Source: Erythrocercus mccallii
Lineage: Eukaryota > Chordata > Aves > Passeriformes > Dicruridae
Assembly: GCA_013397435.1 (NCBI GenBank)
Contig: VZRG01002059.1
Location: forward strand, 62,001 to 126,000
Length of the DNA stretch: 64,000 nt
Direction: 5' to 3'
Below, in pieces: positions 55,601 to 64,000 of the stretch; within the stretch, counting starts at the first letter, position 1; the number at the start of each line of letters is the position of its first letter. Below the pieces are notes generated by a model. It saw only the letters and a list, made by a program, of their open reading frames with translations. It made no database searches and was not told where the DNA came from. The position numbers were made by a program, and so were the translations under genes.

Positions 55601-58091
55601 TGTCTCTACATCAGCCTCTGGATTTGGGGTTTGGGGGTTTGGTTTTGTTTTCCCCATGGGGATCCATGAGATCACAGGTACCTTAAAGCAGCTCAGGAGA
55701 GGGAAGAGATCTTTGCTGAGCATCTGGGCTGCCTCTGCATCCCTGGAGAAGAACAACCATCCCTGGGGACCCCACAAATCTTCTGTTGGTGGCTGAGAGA
55801 CTGGAGAATGAGCTCAGCCCTTAACTGAGGTGAGGAAATTCTGTATTATGGGAGGAACAAGGAGGCTAACCCAGCTCAAACTGGTGCTGAGGGCAGCCGC
55901 CCCTGAGGTCATGGTGTTGGGCTTGGCTCTGTGAGAAGCACAGAGGGATCCCACAAACCCCTGCAGGTCCTGTCATCCCCTCTGAAAAGCTGGATTTGAT
56001 ATCTCCAGGTGTCAACACTGCTGCTCTTCCTCACTCTCCAAACCCAAGGGCTGTCCTGCCTTCCTTAGCGAGGTGTGGGTTTCATTACGTGCCTTTATGC
56101 CCATTTTTCAGGCCGTGGTTGACAAATCATCGTGTGTGGCTGACCCAGGCAAGCTCCACCTCTCTCCATAGCCCTGTTTTCCATGGTTGCACATCTGTTC
56201 TGGCTGCTCCACCCAGTTCTGAAGGTATTATCAACAAACTCCCCCCTGCTCTGACCTCCCAGCAGGCCAACTCACCTCTTTCATTAATCAGCCTTGCGTC
56301 GTTAGCTCCATTTAGTGGCAGTTTCGTCCTTCTTCTCTCTTTCATTGGTGGAGAAATGTCTGCAAAATATTTGGGTTGCCTGCAGCAGAGCGTGAAATGT
56401 CACTCAGGATGGAGCCCGAGCTGGCAGAGCTTTGCTGCTTCAGAGCACTTTGGAATGCAGCTCCTCCTATAAAACCCAGAGCTGTCTGAGGTCACGTCAC
56501 CAGAGGTGACCCTGAGAGTTATCTCATGCTGAGGCAGCTTCTTGCTTTTATTTTAGGGGTTTTTTGGGTGTCCCTGGGATTATTTCTGGTGGCATGGCAC
56601 TGGATGCTGCTGGGAGCAGGGGCGCTGGGTGCAGAACTGCCTCTGGTGGCACTGCTGGGGCTGAGGGTGCGGCTGCAGAGCTGACAGAGGAACTTTCAGA
56701 GAGTTTGCCTGAAGGTCTTTTTCCCACCTGGCAGCTGAACAGAGCAAACACGCACCAAACGCCACTCTCCTGAAGGTTAGAGTTGATCCATCCACCACAG
56801 GCTGTGAGAAATGAGAATAAACTCATTGTCCTGAATGTTTCTCTGTCTTAATCCTGGAGAACTGATAGAACTTATTTCCCATATCACTTCTTGACCAAAC
56901 CATGCTCTGCACTAGATTTTATCATTTCCTCATACAATAATAACCGAACCTTTTCAATTAGAGGACATTCCTCTACCAGTGCAGCTGACATCCTGTTTTG
57001 CCTTCCGTGCTGCAGCTGCACATGGAATAAAAAAGCTTGAGGAATATTTCCTCCAATCTCCTAAATCTCCAGTGTAATTTTCTAGCTGCAGCCTCTGTCT
57101 GCTGTCACAGCGCCTCCCGTTTGGGATGGATTGCTCCAGGAAACATTGCCCAGCATGGTTGGACGTCACAGAGCCAAACCTTGATCATTTGCATCCTCTC
57201 TAGGACAGCAGAGCTTGGAATGTGCCCCCAGGTTTGCCTGGCCCTGCAGGAGTGCAGGTGCTGCAGGAAATTCTGATTCCACAAAGCTCAAGCAGAGCAG
57301 GAGACAAAAATGGGTGGTTTGGGGTCAGATTTGTGCCTTGCACACGGGATGCACTGGAAATGGGAATTTCAGCTCGTGCCTGAGTGATTTGTTTTGCTGC
57401 CATTCAGTTACTGAGGGTGCAAATGTCACCCTAATGCCACTGTGCTCCTCAAGGGCAGCAGCAACTGTCAAGGAAAAGACAAGTGGGCAACTGTTGAAGT
57501 AGTTTTTCTTTTAATTGTCTTAAACCCTAAGGCAAATGAAACCCGTATTTTAACAAAAAATCTGATTGTGAAGTACAGTTTAGTGCTGCGTGGTGCATTT
57601 GGGCCTCATGTTCTGCATCACAGCAGCCTTGCATGTTGATGGCAGAAAAACCAACGTGTGATTCACTGCTCCTGCTGCTCCCAGGGCTCAGGTGGCATGG
57701 TTTTATGGGTTTAGTGCAAAAACTGCACTGAAAACAGAGTCTTTATGGCAGAATCAACCATGTTTGGGTGCCAAATCCAAGTTTTCCCAGGGTTTCTGTG
57801 ACTAAGATGTGTTGTGAATATATATTTGCTGCATATTATATATTTACTGCTGCCTTCAGGATGTTTCATGCCAAGGAGGGAGAAAGAAATCCTAACAAAT
57901 AACACATCCATGCAGTGCTTAAATTGGAAAACATGTTCAAGGTATTTGTTACAAATCAAGCCAGAGGCCTCATGTGCTCCTTGGAGCATTCCTGGAGAGC
58001 TGCTGGCTGCCTTTGCCTTGATAATGATCTTTATGTGTTTAGCTGTGAACACACATTTCCCATCTCCTGTTGCTGCTTTTCTAGGTTAGAC

Positions 58092-58253
58092 AAAAAATTC
58101 TTGTTCATGCACTGTGTTTTCCAAAGTTGGTTTTTTTTTTTTTCCCCCAGCTGTTCTCTTCTGCTGCCCTTTGAGTTTATTCCCATTTTCACATTCCCTC
58201 CAGCCCCTGTTCCCAGCCCCTCACTCACACTTGGTTTCCCCTCTCTACATATA
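58092..58253 (+). repeat. Left arm of long inverted repeat
   Basis: The reverse complement of this arm matches 58799-58993. The core pair 58146-58247 and 58803-58904 shows about five differences in 102 bases by eye. A second matching block contains the shared motif tcatgcactgtgttttcc on the left and its complement on the right. A T run here pairs with a longer A-rich stretch in the other arm. Confidence 0.85.
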
Positions 58254-58798
58254 ATCCTTTGCTCTTCTTTGTGCAATTTCCATCTCAGCAGTTTTTCCAA
58301 GTTTTCCAAGGATATTTGGAATTTAATCCTGTCCTGTAAAACCCTTCCTGCTGCCATACAAGCTCAGCCTTTTGCAAGCTCCCTCTTCGTTCCTTGATCC
58401 CAGCCCTGAGCACAAACACCACCCAGCCCAGACTCATGGCTCTGCCCAAAGACCTGACTCTGAACTGACAGAGCAGGGCAGGGTGTTTTAATTAGTTCAT
58501 TTTAAAGGGTTTTTTCTCCACCACACTCACTCCTGCTACTGCTCTGAACACCTTGCAGGGTCACAGTCAGATTCCCAGGATGTAAATCCCCATAACTTTA
58601 TCTCTGCTCCAGGCTGGCTGCTGCCCTGCTATGGACATTCTCCAGCTCTCAGCTGAGGAATGCCATGCTTTTTTTCACCCCTCTGGATAAAAACAACCCT
58701 CTCAGTCCAGCCCTTCTGCCTTCACAGTGCTGATTCTGTGCTTCTCCCTATGCCCTTTTCCCAACAAAACTCCTGTTCTTGCTGTGCTCAACACAGGG

Positions 58799-58993
58799 TA
58801 TATAGAGAGGGGAATCCAAGTGTGAGTGAGGGGCTGGGAACAGGGGCTGGAGGGGATGTGAAAATGGGAATAAACTCAAAGAGAGGCAGAAGAGAACAGC
58901 TGGGAAAAAAACCCCAAAACAACAAACAACAACAAACAAGCAAACAACCTAAATCAATTTTGCAGAAAACAGTGCATGAATAAGAAATTTTTG
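58799..58993 (-). repeat. Right arm of long inverted repeat
   Basis: This is the reverse-complement partner of 58092-58253, separated from it by about 545 bp. The A-rich segment at about 58905-58955 (aacaaacaacaacaaac) is longer than its partner, so the arms differ mainly by simple-repeat expansion. I do not recognise the repeated unit as CR1. Confidence 0.85.
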
Positions 58994-61900
58994 CTGCAGA
59001 GAATGAGTGAATCCTTTTGCTTCTGTCAGGGAGGGAGAGGTGAGAAGCCTGAGCAAAACCAGAGGTTGATTTATTGGGTTACCAGCCCTGGGGCAGGAAG
59101 ATTGCGTGGGTTGGTGTTTTTAAAGTAGCAGCATCCAAAGGTCACTGAGGGTGTCAGGCCTGAGGTACAGGTTGGTGATTGCTTGAAGTTCAGGTGCCTG
59201 CTCACAGGGATTATTGAGAGCCAAATGTTGGGGTATTCATGTGGATTGTGGTGGCCTGGACTGGAGGGGTTTGGTGGAGAGTTTGTTCTTGTTATATAGA
59301 ATTTATTGTCATTTATTAGTAATTGTATTTTATTGGTTATAATAGAGTATTGGTTATAATACAATACGATTGTATTGTAATTTGTTGGTAATTCATGACC
59401 CTGTTGCCAGTCTGTGAGCTTTTATGCAGAGAAAAGTTATGGACACAGATTGTAAAGGCTTTAACCCATATTTTCTGGGGCAGAAATCTCTACCTGGGCA
59501 AGAATTGCTGAAATGGGATCTGCACGTGAGGTGCTGGGCAATGAAACAGGATCAGAGCTCACGCAGAGAGAGGTTCAACTGCAGCACTTTAAACTCTGGG
59601 TGAAGGGAATTCATTTTCTGGTCCACAGATGTAGCAGTTAGAGGAGTTATTCTCTTTATTCTATTTCACTGAGGCTTGTGTTCCCTCTTATCACAGGAAT
59701 AAGCTCTCAGAAATACTTGACATATATGAATTCTACTCAATTTGGGCTGGAAATTTCTTGAATAAGTCACAAAATGAAAGAACTCCCAATTTACGCTTCC
59801 ATTTCTTAATTATCTTTTATTATATTAATGTGATTGCACTTCCTAGCGATGGAACACAACATACCAAACATCCAGGGGAACAAAAATGAGATTGGAAAGA
59901 AAACAGGCTTCATCCTTGAGTTGAATTTGGACCTTTTACCTTTTAAATAAAACCATCTGTATTTATATTTTAAAATAAGTTTTTCAGGGCCAGATGTTGA
60001 CAAACCCTACTATTTCCTAATCAGTAACCTGCAGGGTGACCCCTTTGTGCAGCCAGGCATGTCCTGAGCCTTCCTATACAAAATAGGGTGTAAGAAGCCA
60101 GAGATGGAAATTATTTGCCAAAAATCTTCAGGAAAAAGAAAGAAAAATGAAGGGATGTACACTACTGGGATTGGAGCCTTGGGAAAAAACAATCATTCAT
60201 CCTTGTTGCAATCAGGTAGGCTCAGATAAAATAAAAATGGGATAGAATACTGTTCTGTAGACTAAGAAACCCTTCTGACCAAACTGAAATATTATTTTCC
60301 TTGATTTCAAGCACAAAATTTAGATTGGAGCTTGGGCTTTCCTTAAGCCTGGAGTGTGTTTGGATCCTTGGCTTACTTCATGCCTACATCCTGATCCTGT
60401 TTTAATTTAAGGCAGAAAGAGGAAAAAATGTTTTTAGTGCCAGTTAGCCAGTTCACATGAATTATCTCTAATGAAAATAAGGATAAAGAGAAAGAAGGAA
60501 AACCAGCACAGGCTCTCATTAAATTCAGCACTTTTAATTCAACCCCAGGCTAACCCCAGATCACCTCTGGGCTGTTGCCGTGACCTGGAGGAGCAGGTTG
60601 AAGTCAGCCGAGGAGCAGCAATTTGTGCCACAGCCCATTCTCCATACCAGGAGCTCATTGCTGTGGGATATTCTGGGGGCTCAGCTCTCCTGTGAAGGTT
60701 TGGCCAGGTTGGGACCCGTGACTCCAAACCTTGCCGGAGCTGTTGGTTTCTGAGGGCTGCACATGGTGTGGGAATTAGTCACAGCTTCCTGTGCTTGGGT
60801 GTTCCTGCTTGGGCACATGAGGAGCTTTGATCTGACCCACTCCATCCCTCTGCTGTTCCTGGAGTCTGTTCACCTCTATTTTAGCCCAGGTGAGCTCATG
60901 GGCCTTGACCAAACTGAAATGGAAACAATTTTTTTTTTCCTTTTCAGTGCAGACATAACATCAGGAACCCTTGTTCAAACAAAATCCTCTTGGAGCGACT
61001 GCAATTAAACCAAGAAAGGACATGGGGCTGGTCTTTATTTGTGAGCTCTTGCCTCTACAGTGATTCAGGCTGGCTTGGATAATAAAAAAAATCCCTCCTC
61101 CTCTTGCCATAAATCAGCAAATCCTGGCTCTTGTCCCCAGGATGAGCCTGTCTGTGCTGTTGCCAGTGTTATTCCCAGTTCTTTGTCCCGGTTCTAGGAC
61201 TGGATTATCTTTAGGGCCAGGCTGCTGCCTCGTGGTCCTTCTTACAGCTTTTAGGAGACTGAGGAGACCTTTGGGAGTCATCTCCTTCTTGCCTCTTCTC
61301 TGAGCAAAGTGTCCTCCACAGGGGCTGAGCTGCAGAGGGCTCTGGGCTCTGGACATTTGGCATTTTTTGCCTGAAGTTGCTGAGATGTGGGATGGATGTG
61401 GAGCAGAGGATGGGGCAGGTGGTGTCCCTTGGAGCAGGAACACCACCAGTGCTGCGTGTGCATTCGTGCCCAGAGCACCCAAACTCCTCCCTCTGCTTCC
61501 TTCTCGCTTTTCAAACCCTTCTCCATGCCCAGGTTCCCTTTCCCTCAGCCTCCATCCCTTCCCAGCACCCAATGATTGAAGATTTTATCCATCTTAAAGG
61601 CCTTCTTTTGCTAAGGATACAGCAGGAAATATTTTCCTCTGCAAAATCAGTGTCAGGACACCAAGGATGCTCAATCCAAATTTCTGTCAAAATGTTGCAT
61701 ATTAGAATATGCAAATTTGGGGCTTGCTGTTGCCAAAAATTGGAAGCCAGGTGTAGAAGACTTCAGGTTCTTCCTCTCTGAGAAGGATGTTTTTCCTTTG
61801 GCTTTTTCCCCCCCTCTCTGTTGGATGTCATCTGTCTGAAGGCTTTAGAAAGAATCCACAGGAGTTGCACAATTTCAGCAATTGGTGCAATAAATTAAAG

Positions 61901-62195
61901 AAAGAAGGTGTGTGGTTTTGATAGAGACAAAACAAGTATGAGCATAGCAGCCCCACTGGTAAACAGAGGACTTAAGGAGCTCATGCAGGGAAATCCATAA
62001 AAAAATACATTAATTTCCAGACCAGGCTCAGAGTTGCATCAAATGTAATTGAAAAAAATTCCTCATTTTTACTCCATGGCTTTATCAACAAGTTCCCCAC
62101 TAATGCTATGTTTTAGGAATGCACATAAATGCACATTTCAATGCAGTTAAATTCAAAACAATGAGAAAAATTATTTAAAGTCCCACTAAAATCAC

Positions 62196-62275
62196 ACAGG
62201 ATATTTGAGGTTGGAGGGAATCTCTGCTCAAAGCAGGGCTCACAAGAGCAGGCTCCTCAGGAGCAATTTAGGTGC
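62196..62275 (-). mobile_element. Old CR1-type LINE fragment, antisense
   Basis: atatttgaggttggagggaa, then ctctgctcaaagcagggctc and gagcaggctcctcagga follow the order of an old CR1 tail in reverse complement (gttggaggga, ctgctcaaagcagg, gagcaggttgctcagg). Confidence 0.6.
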
Positions 62276-62744
62276 TGATTTTATTTAATAATTTTTATTT
62301 CCTGAATTGTGACTTCAGTTTTTTCTGTTGTATTTCTGAGGTTAACGGGACACCAGGGAAGTTGTGTTTTGTTCCTTTCAGTTTGAGTTGCCAGATCTGT
62401 GTCTCATGAAGTTACAGTTCTGATGATTTTCAGGCTTTCTGCCTTATTTTGAGATGACAACCCTGACACTGCAATAATACTGGAGAATGAATCACCGTGA
62501 AAAGAGTCACCATGAAAAAAAACCAGCATGTTCCCGACTTGTGAATATTCTGAGTCCACCAATAAAGGCTTCCTTTCGAATTTCAGTCAATTTTGCCCTC
62601 TAGGAACCGTGGCCAGTGCTGATGCTTCTATGGAATGCAAATATCCAGTGGGAATAAACCTGCAGGACCCGATGATGCTGTGAGCATGCAGGAGTCAGCG
62701 GAGAGAGGAGCCACTCAGCTGTGCTCAAATGCTGGAACAAAGCT

Positions 62745-62902
62745 TTAGAGAGTCTGTGAAATCCCCTTTTCTGGAGAGTTTCAAACCTTGGCTGGACGAG
62801 ACCATGAAAAACCTGATGTAATTCCTTCTCGTGGAAGGTGTCCCTGCCCATGGAAGGAGGTGGGACCCAGATGATCTCCTTCCAGCCCAAAGCATTCTGT
62901 GA
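62745..62902 (+). mobile_element. CR1-type LINE 3' end, sense orientation
   Basis: agtctgtgaaatcccctttt, ctggagagtttcaaacc, ggctggacgagacc, cctgcccatggaaggagg, atgatctccttccagccc and attctgtgat follow the CR1 3'-end order of an older subfamily. It leads directly into the minisatellite that starts at 62903. Confidence 0.8.
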
Positions 62903-63010
62903 TTCCATGGATTTAGAGGATTCCATGGATTTAGAAGGTTCCATGGATTTAGAAGGTTCCATGGATTTAGAAGGTTCCATGGATTTAGATGGTTCCATGG
63001 ATTTAGAAGC
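62903..63010 (+). repeat. 18-bp minisatellite, six units
   Basis: Six head-to-tail units of TTCCATGGATTTAGAAGG or near variants fill 108 bp exactly. Since 18 is a multiple of three, all frames stay open and one reads as a repeating six-residue peptide (SMDLEG). There is no other sign of coding. Confidence 0.95.
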
Positions 63011-64000
63011 CCTGTTTCAGTCAGAGTTGGTCCCACCAGAGCCTCATTAGAGCCCACAGTGCCCTGTGACTCTCGACCTCTTCCAGCTGGGGCTTGGAGG
63101 ATCTTGTCAGCCAAATGGTCTCACACCTCCTCACCAGTCTAAGATTGCCTAAAATCCATTTTTTTCCCCCCCAGGTTTCCTTTTCTTTTCGAAAGGACCT
63201 GGCATTTGTCTCCTGAGCGAAGGCAGGCAGGCTGGCAGCTGGACAGGGTTGAAGGAGCAGAGCACAAACTCCAGATTTCAGTCTGGGCTGGCTCAAGGGG
63301 CCATCAGGTGCGAGGCTTGGATGGAGATCTGTGGAGTTGGACGCCTTGCCCAGACAGAGCTGGAGCTCAAGCCCTCCAAGGCACGTCCGGCCAGCCTCAG
63401 CCATTGTGTCGGCTCCTGGAACAGGAATATCCTGAGATTTCTACCAGAGCCACGGAAGCTTGGGCTTCACAGGTGGCTTCATTCCTCCTGGCCCCTATTG
63501 CTGATGAATGGCTCCAACTCCTGTGCTTGCGGAGCTGTTTGCTTGGTGCCTGCAGGCGTTCAGAGCTACCTGAGGTGATTTTTTGCCTTTTGGCTGGGTG
63601 GTCCAGCCCCTGGGATGGAAAGCTGTGCTCCATGAGCTTGGCACGAGCCAGGTTTATTTGAGTCTGCGCTCTTGGTCATTAGAAAAAGCCTGCGCTGGAG
63701 AGGGTGCATCTCAGTAATGGCATCAAGGTATTTATTTGGAGACTGAGAGAGATTGAGAGTGTCACTTTGGATTGGTATAAATTGAGCTGTTTTCTGTTTG
63801 CCCAGTTATTTATGCTCAGTGATATTGCAGCAGTAAAATCCACTGCTCTGGCAGGATCAGCCCCTGATCCCACTGGTGTGGGGCCAAAAGCTCCTCCATC
63901 ACTGATGCTCCACGCCCAGAGCTGTCACTGCAGTGCCTCCTCTTTAATCTCCACACCACAGCAACAGCAGTGACCAGACAGCCCAGAACGGTGGTGGCAA

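Larger units (their letters stand above)
41331..64000. other. Intergenic region downstream of CRISPLD2
   Basis: About 22.7 kb with no coding exon I can support on either strand. None of the open frames shows a recognisable domain, and I looked for the DHHC cysteine-rich domain of the expected neighbour ZDHHC7 without success. It contains CR1 fragments (42391, 62196, 62745), an assembly gap (49134-49643), a long inverted repeat (58092-58993), AT-rich patches that may be conserved non-coding DNA (about 45950-46110 and 46530-46760), and a minisatellite (62903). Confidence 0.7.

Noticed and set aside
58031..58983. Two similar small proteins encoded on opposite strands at 58.0-58.4 and 58.7-59.0 kb (shared SVSEGLGTGAGG)
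   Set aside because: They are readings of the two arms of the inverted repeat. There is no start context, splice signal or known domain to support coding.
62838..63050. Open frame with repeated SMDLEG
   Set aside because: It is an 18-bp minisatellite read in frame and is attached to a CR1 tail.
41331..64000. ZDHHC7 coding exons expected by synteny on the minus strand
   Set aside because: No DHHC cysteine-rich motif or other palmitoyltransferase segment was found in any frame of the window.
1..64000. CRISPR arrays, bacterial operons, ribosome binding sites, tRNA or rRNA genes
   Set aside because: Nothing with the required repeat spacing or secondary structure was seen, and the window is clearly vertebrate nuclear DNA.

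Overview
This window is vertebrate nuclear DNA, almost certainly from a bird and probably a songbird. The evidence is GT-AG spliced genes with short introns, several 5'-truncated CR1-type LINE tails (the usual avian interspersed repeat), no mammalian SINEs, and proteins very close to the vertebrate orthologues. It contains no prokaryotic features. Two runs of N (9464-10393 and 49134-49643) are assembly gaps. Most open frames in the window are chance ORFs in introns, UTRs and spacers.

Layout on the + strand. (1) Positions 1-7120 hold the 3' end of USP10, a ubiquitin-specific protease. Its last four coding exons (2071-6217) include the catalytic-His exon, and a roughly 0.9 kb 3' UTR follows. 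The catalytic Cys and the N-terminal half lie upstream of the window. (2) Positions 7121 to about 12880 are an intergenic spacer with a gap and a CR1 piece; its right end becomes GC- and pyrimidine-rich. (3) From about 12880 to 41330 lies an apparently complete CRISPLD2 gene: TATA-like promoter, probable non-coding exon 1, fourteen coding exons (16980-38031; 503 aa by my count) and a 3.3 kb 3' UTR. The product is a secreted CAP/SCP-domain protein with two C-terminal LCCL domains. (4) Positions 41331-64000 are about 22.7 kb in which I can support no coding exon. They contain CR1 fragments, an 18-bp minisatellite and a long inverted repeat. In other vertebrates ZDHHC7 lies next on the opposite strand, and at most its distal 3' end could reach the right edge.

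The two genes are independent neighbours. USP10 is an intracellular deubiquitinase; CRISPLD2 is an extracellular protein associated with mesenchyme, lung and palate development. The order USP10-CRISPLD2 matches conserved vertebrate synteny.

The most informative observations are these. The tandem LCCL domains of CRISPLD2 sit on two four-exon cassettes with identical intron phases (1-2-0-2 twice). Two arms of about 160-195 bp near 58.1 and 58.9 kb form an inverted repeat that is roughly 95% identical in its core. A CpG-dense block with a canonical TATA box lies in CRISPLD2 intron 1. A perfect CArG box lies in intron 13. A minisatellite appears to have grown from a CR1 tail. I saw no wholly new biological system.
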